Shown here: piece by piece, positions 1 through 6,752 of the stretch | How the letters are laid out: each line of letters begins with the position of its first letter | Position numbering within the stretch: the first letter of the stretch is position 1 | Assembly (NCBI GenBank): GCA_025352435.1 | Contig: JANXTN010000329.1 | Span: 1 to 7,936 of the forward strand | Reading direction: 5' to 3' | DNA from: Ferruginibacter sp. | GTDB lineage: Bacteria > Bacteroidota > Bacteroidia > Chitinophagales > Chitinophagaceae | Length of the DNA stretch: 7,936 bases | Translations under genes and position numbers: made by a program | Notes under the pieces: model-generated | The model's input: only the letters and a program-made list of their open reading frames with translations | Databases searched by the model: none | What the model was told of the DNA's origin: nothing

Positions 1-1
1 A

Positions 2-139
2 TTTCAGATTATACTGGCAACCCTGCCATTGTTTATGTATGCCATTGATGTATACCTTCTCAAAAAAACCAAGCCTTCTTTTTATTTTTTAGCCACCGCT
101 TTTGCAGCGGTGGTAGGCATTGTAATTTGCATGCTTTGA
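2..139 (+). CDS. C-terminal end of an integral membrane protein (5' end outside window)
   Basis: Reading frame 2 is open from the left edge to a TGA at 137-139 and gives 45 residues. They form two hydrophobic stretches (about residues 3-19 and 27-44) split by a short basic linker with the residues KKTKPS, which is the pattern of two closing transmembrane helices of a permease or transporter. The protein ends right after the last helix (VICML). The family cannot be named from this fragment; a multi-helix transporter such as a CstA-type carbon-starvation permease is only one guess. The coding DNA contains a perfect 8-bp inverted repeat (93-100 with 106-113) under the last helix. It is not followed by a T-tract, so I do not call it a terminator. 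Confidence 0.6.
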   Translation, partial: FQIILATLPLFMYAIDVYLLKKTKPSFYFLATAFAAVVGIVICML

Positions 140-481
140 TAAAGTGATTGTCATATGATGACTTAGCATATCTTTTATTTTGAACTTTAATCATACCAAT
201 TACACAGCCTAACAACCCGGATTTACTTATCCTATGAAACGAAATCAGCCCATTTTCCTTATTTGTTTTACCATAACATTTGTAGTGATCTTAATTGTCA
301 CAGTAAGATGTTTACCTATAAAAAACAATAGATTTTACCATATACAGGCATCAGTTTTAGCAAAAATTAATACAGTCAATAATTATAATAATCGAGTAAT
401 ATTTTGAAGGAATGGTTTTAAAAAATATTAAATATTGTAGATTATTCAATCTTACTTAATGTGGGGTAACTTGGGTAGTAG
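140..481. other. Intergenic region without a recognised gene
   Basis: This 342-bp stretch lies between the membrane-protein end and the stop codon of the convergent regulator gene. It is very A/T-rich, above all at 360-450. It holds a small hairpin just after the upstream stop codon (GTCAT 150-154 with ATGAC 158-162, loop of 3, followed by a T-rich run around 172-180), which could be a weak terminator for the upstream gene. It also holds one candidate small ORF, listed separately. I see no tRNA, riboswitch or repeat array, and no clear terminator for the regulator gene that ends at 482. Confidence 0.6.
234..407 (+). CDS. Possible small single-pass membrane protein (57 aa), unrecognised
   Basis: An ATG at 234 opens 57 codons closed by TGA at 405-407. 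The start is basic (MKR), followed by a hydrophobic segment at about residues 7-24 (FLICFTITFVVILIVTV) that would be a transmembrane helix or uncleaved signal anchor, then a polar, Asn-rich tail of about 33 residues. It lies alone in an intergenic region with no overlapping gene. No Shine-Dalgarno is visible, which is uninformative in Bacteroidota. I recognise no family. In DNA this A/T-rich an open frame of this length is somewhat unlikely by chance but not impossible, and the tail is low in complexity, so it may be spurious. Confidence 0.3.
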   Translation: MKRNQPIFLICFTITFVVILIVTVRCLPIKNNRFYHIQASVLAKINTVNNYNNRVIF

Positions 482-1543
482 TCAGTAGCCTTCATTAGCA
501 AGCTGCTCATTTACTCCCAAGTTTTTTTCGTTTAATAGGGCAGATTGCCGAAACTTTTTTATCATTAAATCTTTTAAAATCTTCGGCTGGTGAATTTTAA
601 TTTTATCTAAACCGCTTGCAATAAACCCTACCAATTCCCGCCCAATACCACATTGCAAGTGCAGCATGTAATTTCCGTTTTTTAGTAAGATCCATTTTTC
701 GGTATGGTGCCAGTAAAAACTTTTCATAGAGGCGCCGTAGCTGTCGGTAAATTCCAATTTGATGTTATAAATCTTGTCATTCAGTGGATCAGAAATACCG
801 AAAATTTCTTTACACTTTAGGGTGTATGCTTTTAAATATTTCTTTCTGTTGAATTGTTCATTTGTAAGCGTAAACACAAAATTTTTATCTATAGAAAAGG
901 TGAGCAGTTTTTCAAGTTTATTTACTCCGGCTATGGCAATACGCCCTCTGTGAAAAACAAGTTCCATTGGGTGAAATGTTATTGGAAAATCTGTATCGTT
1001 TATTTTATTGTTTGCAGAGTTGATAAGATCCCGTTCAATAATAATAATTCTGCTGTTGTGCAAAGCCCAGATTAAATCTTCAATTTGCCTGTGTTCAAAT
1101 GCGCCATATTTATTTTCATTATAGTTGCTGTGTCGTAAAAAAAGTTCATTTGCGTGTACATATTTTTCATACTCATTATTGGAAAAGTTTTTATAAAATA
1201 TTTTTTCAATCTTTTCAATGGAAGCTTTCCTTTCTTCCACCACGGCAAACGGAGCAAAGTTTTTTAATAAGAAAAAAGAATTGATATCATAGGGTGTAAG
1301 CTTGCCCGCTTCTGCCTTGTATTCAAGCTTCCAGGTTTTTCGGTTTTTCTCATCAGTAAATTCTATTACATTTTCTCCGTCAGTCACTTGTAGGGTTTTA
1401 AGCTGGTTAATATCTCTGTACAATTGCCTTACACCCACTTCTATTCCTGCATTGGCAGCCCATTTGCTCAATACATCTATTGTTACAGGTCCACGCCGCA
1501 GGCGATTGTAAATTCTAATTATTCTTTCTAAATGGGCAGCCAT
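482..1543 (-). CDS. HTH/WYL-domain transcriptional regulator
   Basis: Probably a DNA-binding regulator of the YafY/WYL family, 353 aa from the ATG at 1543. The N-terminus (about residues 5-50) is a winged helix-turn-helix with the typical ending VRQLYRDINQLKTL. A linker of mostly helical character leads to a WYL-type domain at about 155-235 (FHPMELVFHRGRIAIAG at about 190-206), then a WCX-like C-terminal domain at about 258-330 (YWHHTEKW, then an ELVGFIASG segment and a KIHQP ending). The signature Trp-Tyr-Leu appears replaced by Ile-Ala-Ile (about 202-204). An in-frame GTG seven codons upstream (1562-1564) would add LYRKLC, but the ATG places the HTH normally and is preferred. WYL proteins commonly sense ligands or nucleic acids and control DNA-damage, defence or metabolic genes; the target here is unknown. 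It is divergent from the GH3/serine hydrolase gene with about 212 bp between starts, so it may control that gene or itself. Confidence 0.88.
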   Translation of the reverse strand: MAAHLERIIRIYNRLRRGPVTIDVLSKWAANAGIEVGVRQLYRDINQLKTLQVTDGENVIEFTDEKNRKTWKLEYKAEAGKLTPYDINSFFLLKNFAPFAVVEERKASIEKIEKIFYKNFSNNEYEKYVHANELFLRHSNYNENKYGAFEHRQIEDLIWALHNSRIIIIERDLINSANNKINDTDFPITFHPMELVFHRGRIAIAGVNKLEKLLTFSIDKNFVFTLTNEQFNRKKYLKAYTLKCKEIFGISDPLNDKIYNIKLEFTDSYGASMKSFYWHHTEKWILLKNGNYMLHLQCGIGRELVGFIASGLDKIKIHQPKILKDLMIKKFRQSALLNEKNLGVNEQLANEGY

Positions 1544-1587
1544 ACATAATTTTCGATACAGCACAATTTAATGATAAGGCTTTATTA

Positions 1588-1631
1588 TTTGCATTTGGGA
1601 ATAGATGAATGTATTAGAGCCTTTGTATTTG
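1588..1631. promoter_or_regulatory. Candidate operator/promoter region between divergent genes
   Basis: The divergent intergenic region contains two near-identical 10-mers, TTTGCATTTG (1588-1597) and TTTGTATTTG (1622-1631), spaced 34 bp start to start. An inverted pair also overlaps this stretch (AAGGCT 1576-1581, AGCCTT 1618-1623). The second 10-mer resembles the Bacteroidota -7 element TAnnTTTG at five of six fixed positions, but no well-spaced -33 TTTG precedes it. These could be regulator-binding sites or promoter parts; A/T-rich DNA yields such repeats by chance fairly easily. Confidence 0.2.
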
Positions 1632-1755
1632 TTTTTTAAAACCACAGTCTTTCAAAACCCATTACTTCCCATCCGTCAATTCCTTGAGGTCGTCGTGGTT
1701 CAAAACATATTATTTAAGCAAGCCACTAATTAAATCCTTTCTTATATTTACTGCT

Positions 1756-4686
1756 ATGATACAACGCATAATAATAGCTTTTACTGCATTGCTTTTGGCG
1801 CAAGAATTACCCGCACAAAATAAAAATATAGCTGCTCAACATTGGGCAGATAGTGTATATAAAAAACTGAGTAAAGATGAACGAATAGCACAGTTGATGG
1901 TGGTGCGTCTTTCTACTATTGACAGTAAAACCAAGACAGTTACGTTTTATGATGATGATGTTGAGAAGCTCATAAAAAAATACAACATAGGTGGCATCTG
2001 TGTTTTTCAGGGTAGCCCCGTAAAACAAGCCACTATTATAAACAGGTTACAACGCAAAGCAAAAACGCCTGTCCTTATGTGTATAGATGCGGAGTGGGGT
2101 GTGGGAATGCGCCTAATAGACAGCGTGCTGCCATTGCCCAGGCAGATGATGATGGGTGCCATGAAAGATGAAACTATAGTATATAGATATGGACAGTTGG
2201 TTGCGGAGCAATGCAAGCGAATAGGCATACAGGTAAATTATGCACCCGTAGTTGATATAAATAACAATCCAAATAACCCGGTAATAAATGACCGCAGTTT
2301 TGGAGAGGATAAATACAAAGTAGCAACCTTTGGAGTGCAGTACATGAAGGGCATGCAGGATGCCGGCGTGATGGCATGCGCCAAACATTTTCCCGGCCAC
2401 GGTGATGTAGCTACAGACTCACATTTTGATTTGCCTGTTATAAATAAAACGATGGCGCAGTTGGATTCATTAGAGTTGTATCCATTTAGAAAAATATTTG
2501 AAGCAGGCGTGGGCAGTGTAATGCTGGCACATTTATATATACCGGCTATAGACACAACTGCAAACAGAGCCACATCTTTATCACCACAAAATATAAATGG
2601 CTTATTGCGTACACAATTAAATTACCAGGGATTGACTTTTACAGATGCACTGGAAATGCAGGGTGTAAAAAAGTTTTACCCTGATGGTGCGGCAAGTGTG
2701 CAATCTTTAATAGCCGGTAATGATATGCTTTGCCTGCCCGGAGATGTACCCAATGCAATTAAAAAAACAAAAGAAGCTATTAAGAAAAAACAAATTAGCT
2801 GGGCTGATATTGAAATGCATTGCAAAAAAGTATTGGCAGCAAAATATGCCTACGGGCTCAATACTTTGCAACCCATTAATACAAGTAATTTAACTGCTGA
2901 TCTTAATGCGGGAGTGCCTGCTATGAGAAGGCTTGTGGCTGAAAATGCTATCACGCTTGTAGCTAAAAAAGACGCTTCTTTTTTTCCTTTAAGAGATACA
3001 AAGAAAGGTGATGTTGCCTTTGTTGCCTTTGGCACAAATACAGAAAACGAACTGGCTAAAAGAATAAAGCAAGATTACAATGCAACTATTTTTTACAGCA
3101 CCGAAAGTGATCTTTTAAATAAACTTTCTGCTTACAAAAAAATTGTAATCGGTATCCATAATTTTGGAAGATTTGTATCAAACAATTTCGGTTTTACAAA
3201 AGCCAATCTTGATTTGTTGCAAGCACTTCAGCAAAAAGAAAACAGCATTTCATTTTTATTTGGAAATGCTTACGCATTAAAAAATATGTGCAATGCAGCA
3301 AACATGGTGGTTTGCTATGAAGATGATGAAATTGTGCAAGGTACAGCAGCAGATTTTCTACAGGGGAAATTATTTTACAAAGGTACGTTACCGGTAACCG
3401 TTTGTGAAAATTTAAAGTATGGCTTTGGAATAGAAACGACCGTCGCAAAACCGATGTTTGAAAAACTTGCAGCAGATAAAATAAATCAATCAGTTTTGTA
3501 TAAAATAGATTCTGTTACCACAGATGCAATTAATAAACAGGGAATGCCTGGTTGCGTAGTGCTTGCTTTAAAGGACGGCAAAATAGCGTACGAAAAGGCT
3601 TTCGGAAGTTTCACATATGATAGACAAACGCCTGTTTCTTTGAATGCCGTGTACGATCTGGCATCTGTAACAAAAATCTGTGCAACAACTTTAAGCATAA
3701 TGAAGCTCTATGAGGAAGGTAAGCTTGACTTAAAAAAAAGGCTGGTTGATTACCTTCCGGAAACACTGGGCAGCAATAAAGCTGATTTAGTTATTGAAGA
3801 TATTTTATTGCATGAGGCGGGGCTCGTTGCCTATATTCCTTTTTACAAAGAAACCTTGGATGCAAATGGAAAGCCTTTGCCTACTATATTTTCACCTACG
3901 AGAAATGATTCATTCAATATTGCCGTAACCGATAATCTGTTCATGAAGAATACATGGAAAGATACCATTTACAAAAGGATACTGACCAGTGCTGTTGGGC
4001 CGAAGGGAAAATACATTTACAGCGACAATGATTACATTTTTTTGGGCAAAGTGGTAGAGCATTTAACAGGGATGACGATGGATAAATACGTGTTGCAACA
4101 GTATTATGAACCTATGCAATTAAAGAGTATTGGCTACGACCCGTTGCTGCGCAATAATATAGCAGACATTGCACCCACAGAAAATGAAAAGATTTTTAGA
4201 AACCAGTTAATACAGGGAACCGTGCACGACCCAGGTGCAGCCATGATGGGCGGTATTGCAGGGCATGCAGGCTTGTTTAGCAATGCATACGACCTTGCTG
4301 CTGTAATGCAGATGTTGTTGGATGGCGGTAGTTTTAAGGGCCACCAATATTTAAAAAAGCAAACGGTAGATTTATTTACAGCTTACCAAAGCAATAACAG
4401 CAGGCGAGGCTTTGGTTTTGATAAACCTGAGAAAGACAATGCTACCAGGAAAGAACCATATCCAAGCGTGCAGGCATCTCCGCTTACATTTGGACACACA
4501 GGTTTTACAGGCACCTCAGCATGGGCAGACCCTGCTACGGGATTGGTGTTTGTTTATTTAAGTAACAGGGTTTATCCTGATGTAAGCAACACCATGTTGA
4601 AATTAAATGTACGGGGAAAATTGATGGATGTACTCTATGATGCAACGAAAACAACTTCTGTCTTAGGCAATACAATGGGCTTTTAA
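1756..4686 (+). CDS. Exported NagZ-like GH3 N-acetylglucosaminidase fused to serine beta-lactamase-fold hydrolase (AmiE-like)
   Basis: Two-enzyme fusion of 976 aa. A signal peptide (MIQRIIIAFTALLLAQELPAQ) predicts export to the periplasm or outside. The GH3 domain covers about residues 30-380. It has the NagZ-type motif KHFPGHGD (210-217) followed by D221-S-H223, which matches the Asp-His acid/base dyad of NagZ enzymes, and the nucleophile Asp297 in TDALEM. A GH3 C-terminal-like domain spans about 385-560. The serine hydrolase domain follows (about 580-970) with the S637-V-T-K640 catalytic motif, Y755-S-D as the YxN equivalent and H914-T-G as the KTG equivalent. The expected role is muropeptide turnover: removing GlcNAc, then possibly cleaving the lactyl-L-Ala bond as B. 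subtilis AmiE does; the second activity is inferred from fold and partnership, and esterase or D,D-peptidase activity remains possible. An upstream in-frame TTG at 1684 would put 24 residues before the signal peptide, so the ATG at 1756 is chosen. The next gene, queA, starts 94 bp downstream. Confidence 0.92.
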   Translation: MIQRIIIAFTALLLAQELPAQNKNIAAQHWADSVYKKLSKDERIAQLMVVRLSTIDSKTKTVTFYDDDVEKLIKKYNIGGICVFQGSPVKQATIINRLQRKAKTPVLMCIDAEWGVGMRLIDSVLPLPRQMMMGAMKDETIVYRYGQLVAEQCKRIGIQVNYAPVVDINNNPNNPVINDRSFGEDKYKVATFGVQYMKGMQDAGVMACAKHFPGHGDVATDSHFDLPVINKTMAQLDSLELYPFRKIFEAGVGSVMLAHLYIPAIDTTANRATSLSPQNINGLLRTQLNYQGLTFTDALEMQGVKKFYPDGAASVQSLIAGNDMLCLPGDVPNAIKKTKEAIKKKQISWADIEMHCKKVLAAKYAYGLNTLQPINTSNLTADLNAGVPAMRRLVAENAITLVAKKDASFFPLRDTKKGDVAFVAFGTNTENELAKRIKQDYNATIFYSTESDLLNKLSAYKKIVIGIHNFGRFVSNNFGFTKANLDLLQALQQKENSISFLFGNAYALKNMCNAANMVVCYEDDEIVQGTAADFLQGKLFYKGTLPVTVCENLKYGFGIETTVAKPMFEKLAADKINQSVLYKIDSVTTDAINKQGMPGCVVLALKDGKIAYEKAFGSFTYDRQTPVSLNAVYDLASVTKICATTLSIMKLYEEGKLDLKKRLVDYLPETLGSNKADLVIEDILLHEAGLVAYIPFYKETLDANGKPLPTIFSPTRNDSFNIAVTDNLFMKNTWKDTIYKRILTSAVGPKGKYIYSDNDYIFLGKVVEHLTGMTMDKYVLQQYYEPMQLKSIGYDPLLRNNIADIAPTENEKIFRNQLIQGTVHDPGAAMMGGIAGHAGLFSNAYDLAAVMQMLLDGGSFKGHQYLKKQTVDLFTAYQSNNSRRGFGFDKPEKDNATRKEPYPSVQASPLTFGHTGFTGTSAWADPATGLVFVYLSNRVYPDVSNTMLKLNVRGKLMDVLYDATKTTSVLGNTMGF

Positions 4687-4711
4687 AGTATTTTTATGTT
4701 GTATTTTCAGC

Positions 4712-4769
4712 TGATAAAGGTGCATCTATTGCTTTATCAACAAGCCTTATTAAAGTTCTTCTCAAGAAC
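4712..4769 (+). promoter_or_regulatory. Two small hairpins in the queA leader
   Basis: The 94-bp gap before queA has two perfect inverted repeats: TGATAAAG (4712-4719) with CTTTATCA (4732-4739), loop 12; and GTTCTT (4755-4760) with AAGAAC (4764-4769), loop 3. The second is followed by ATTTTACAATT and ends 11 nt before the ATG. They could be a weak transcription end for the upstream gene or a leader structure that tunes queA translation. The conserved preQ1-riboswitch sequence is not apparent. Confidence 0.3.
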
Positions 4770-4780
4770 ATTTTACAATT

Positions 4781-6001
4781 ATGAACACAAAAAATATTTC
4801 TATAAACGATTACGACTATCATTTACCGGATGATCGTATAGCATTGCACCCACTTGCAAAAAGAGATGCATCTAAATTGTTGGTATATAAAAATGGTAAT
4901 ATTGAAGAAACAGTTTTCTCTTCTATACATAAATATTTACCCGAAAAAAGTCTATTAGTTTTTAATAACAGCAAGGTTATAAATGCACGGATAAAATTTA
5001 ACAAACCTACCGGCGCTGTAATGGAAATATTTTGTTTGGAACCTTATGGCGACATCAATAATTACAGCAGCATTATGGCTGCTACCAATACCGTGCAATG
5101 GAAATGTTTTGTAGGTGGCGCAGCAAAATGGAAAGATGAAATATTACAAAAGGAGATTGGTATAGCCGGAGAGAAGGTTGTATTATTCGCTAAGAAAATA
5201 GATAAAATTACAGAGGCATTTATAGTAGAATTGTCTTGGGAGCATACTGGTTTTTGCTTTGCAGAAATTATAGAGGCAGCAGGTAAAGTACCATTGCCCC
5301 CATATATAAAAAGAAATACTGACGGTGAAGATAGTAGCCGCTACCAAACCATATTTGCTGCTCATGATGGCTCAGTTGCAGCACCCACTGCAGGACTTCA
5401 TTTTTCGGCTTCCATATTCGAAAAGCTTGCAGTAAAAAATATTGAGAAAGCATTTGTTACGCTGCATGTAGGTGCAGGGACGTTTAAGCCTGTAAAAGGG
5501 AAAACCATGCAGGAGCATGAGATGCATGCAGAGTACATTGACGTAGATATACAAACAATTGAACAACTAAAAAACAATATTGGAAATATTACTGTGGTGG
5601 GAACCACATCATTAAGAACATTGGAATCTCTTTATTGGATGGGTGTTAAAGTGCATCAAAATCCAGCAATACTCAACCCTGAAATATTCCAGTGGGATGT
5701 ATACGAAATTGAATTAGCAACAGCAAAATATTCTACTTTGGAAGCATTAAATTTCTTAACAAAATGGATGCTTGCTCATAATAAGAAAACGCTTTTTACC
5801 AGAACTCAAATCCTTATTGTGCCGGGCTACAAATTTCGTATGGTAAATATGCTTGTTACCAATTTTCACCAGCCACGTTCTACTTTGTTATTACTGGTAG
5901 CCGCAGCCATTGGTAATGATTGGAAAAAAATGTATAATTATGCAATGCTAAATGACTTTCGTTTTTTAAGTTATGGAGATGGGAATTTATTGTTTTTGTA
6001 A
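4781..6001 (+). CDS. queA: S-adenosylmethionine:tRNA ribosyltransferase-isomerase QueA
   Basis: Transfers and isomerises the ribosyl group of S-adenosylmethionine onto 7-aminomethyl-7-deazaguanine at tRNA position 34, giving epoxyqueuosine, the penultimate step of queuosine synthesis in the cytoplasm. The family is clear from the N-terminal DYHLPDDRIALHP segment, AAPTAGLHF (residues 200-208), the following TLHVGAGTFKPV and HEMHAEY, GTTSLRTLES, and the C-terminal VPGYKFRMVNMLVTNFHQPRSTLL and FLSYGDGNLLF. At 406 aa it is longer than the roughly 356-aa E. coli enzyme; the extra length seems to be spread through the middle of the protein. The ATG at 4781 is directly followed by the conserved N-terminus. 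It may be read through from the hydrolase gene or have its own promoter in the 94-bp gap. It ends 5 bp from the stop codon of the convergent L,D-transpeptidase gene. No other queuosine gene is in the window. Confidence 0.96.
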   Translation: MNTKNISINDYDYHLPDDRIALHPLAKRDASKLLVYKNGNIEETVFSSIHKYLPEKSLLVFNNSKVINARIKFNKPTGAVMEIFCLEPYGDINNYSSIMAATNTVQWKCFVGGAAKWKDEILQKEIGIAGEKVVLFAKKIDKITEAFIVELSWEHTGFCFAEIIEAAGKVPLPPYIKRNTDGEDSSRYQTIFAAHDGSVAAPTAGLHFSASIFEKLAVKNIEKAFVTLHVGAGTFKPVKGKTMQEHEMHAEYIDVDIQTIEQLKNNIGNITVVGTTSLRTLESLYWMGVKVHQNPAILNPEIFQWDVYEIELATAKYSTLEALNFLTKWMLAHNKKTLFTRTQILIVPGYKFRMVNMLVTNFHQPRSTLLLLVAAAIGNDWKKMYNYAMLNDFRFLSYGDGNLLFL

Positions 6002-6006
6002 GGAGA

Positions 6007-6582
6007 TTACGGTTGTATAGTAACCGGCGTACCTATAGGAATATAGCTGTATAAATCTTTCATTTCTGTGTATTTTACTGAAACGCAACCGTCCGTCCAA
6101 TTGTAGAAATTATCTACAGTCCATTCTTCCTCAGGCCGTGTTGCATGTATAGCAATACCATCGCCTATGCGGGCATTTGCAGGCAATAAGCCTTTGGCTT
6201 TGCGTTCATTGAACCTGCGGTAACTTTCTTCGTTGGGGTAATTAAGTAACAACTCAGGACCCCATTTATTGTGAATTTTTTTTACAATTATTTTAAAAGA
6301 ACCGGTGGGTGTTCTTCTGTCGCCTTCCCGCATTTTATCACTTAAGTCTCTACTCCCAAAAACGATTGGATAAGTTGCATACCAACCTTCGTTATCAAAA
6401 ACTTTTAGCTCGTAATTTTTCTTGGATACAATGATATAGTAAGGATTTGACGTAAGTATGCGGAATTTTTTACTTGAAGTATTCTTTTTAAAAGCCCTAT
6501 AACTTCCACCGGTTGTAGAAAAAGATAATAAGCCAACAATAAATACGAGGGATACAAAACAACGGGTGAAATAGACTTTCAT
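6007..6582 (-). CDS. Exported YkuD-type L,D-transpeptidase family protein
   Basis: A 191-aa protein with an N-terminal hydrophobic segment (about residues 9-22) that serves as a signal peptide or membrane anchor, with no lipobox. The remainder is one YkuD domain: YYIIVSKKNYELKVF (about 48-62) is the usual first strands, REGDRRTPTGSFKI (about 85-98) the conserved substrate-groove motif, IAIHA (143-147) carries the conserved His146, and W162-T-D-G-C166 carries the catalytic Cys with 16 residues between His146 and Thr163. The family normally reads S/T-H-G-C; here Asp164 replaces the His, as in some short YafK/YkuD relatives. The expected role is forming 3-3 peptidoglycan crosslinks or attaching molecules to stem peptides in the periplasm, but a hydrolase or other use of the fold is possible. 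The gene is convergent with queA and separated from the upstream minus-strand operon by that operon's terminator, so it should have its own promoter. Confidence 0.88.
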   Translation of the reverse strand: MKVYFTRCFVSLVFIVGLLSFSTTGGSYRAFKKNTSSKKFRILTSNPYYIIVSKKNYELKVFDNEGWYATYPIVFGSRDLSDKMREGDRRTPTGSFKIIVKKIHNKWGPELLLNYPNEESYRRFNERKAKGLLPANARIGDGIAIHATRPEEEWTVDNFYNWTDGCVSVKYTEMKDLYSYIPIGTPVTIQP

Positions 6583-6628
6583 TTTCTACCTACAATTAGA
6601 GGTTTATTTTTTTTGGATTTAAACACTA

Positions 6629-6655
6629 TAAATGTAAGCGAATGCGAAATGCAAA
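6629..6655 (-). promoter_or_regulatory. Weak candidate promoter for the L,D-transpeptidase gene
   Basis: On the minus strand, TTTG (6655-6652) is followed after 15 nt by TACATTTA (6636-6629), which matches the Bacteroidota -7 consensus TAnnTTTG in five of six fixed bases. The spacing is shorter than usual for this sigma factor (about 17-23 nt), so support is weak. The position is right: between the preceding terminator and the start codon at 6582. Confidence 0.22.
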
Positions 6656-6694
6656 ATTGTTATAAAATTGTAAATAGTTTAAACTTTAAGATAT

Positions 6695-6727
6695 AAAAAC
6701 CTCCTGCCTTTTTATTGAAGCAGGAGG
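6695..6727 (-). terminator. Rho-independent terminator of the beta-barrel protein operon
   Basis: On the minus strand an 8-bp GC-rich stem (CCTCCTGC 6727-6720 with GCAGGAGG 6707-6700) and a 12-nt loop are followed directly by five T residues (6699-6695) and then TATAT-like DNA. It lies 25 bp past the stop codon of the outer-membrane protein gene at 6753. On the plus strand no T-tract follows, so it works in one direction only. Confidence 0.85.
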
Positions 6728-6752
6728 GAGATATGATCAATGCAGAAGAAAA

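Noticed and set aside
93..113. Perfect 8-bp GC-rich inverted repeat near the left edge, considered as a terminator.
   Set aside because: It lies inside the coding frame of the membrane protein and no T-tract follows on either strand; the T-rich run is on the 5' side of the hairpin.
1673..1690. A stretch beginning CCGTCAATTCCTTGAG that resembles the antisense of the conserved 16S rRNA region near E. coli position 910-925.
   Set aside because: Exact identity covers only about 13 bases before a one-base difference, and the flanks do not match rRNA. A match of this length to some part of 16S is not surprising in nearly 8 kb searched on both strands.
2113..2573. Overlapping antisense open frames of 67-111 codons inside the fusion enzyme gene.
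   Set aside because: They are shadows of a strongly supported coding frame with intact catalytic motifs, and show no domain, signal peptide or sensible composition.
4687..4780. A preQ1 riboswitch upstream of queA.
   Set aside because: The conserved short hairpin with its C-rich loop and A-rich tail was looked for by eye and not found; the hairpins present do not fit the consensus.
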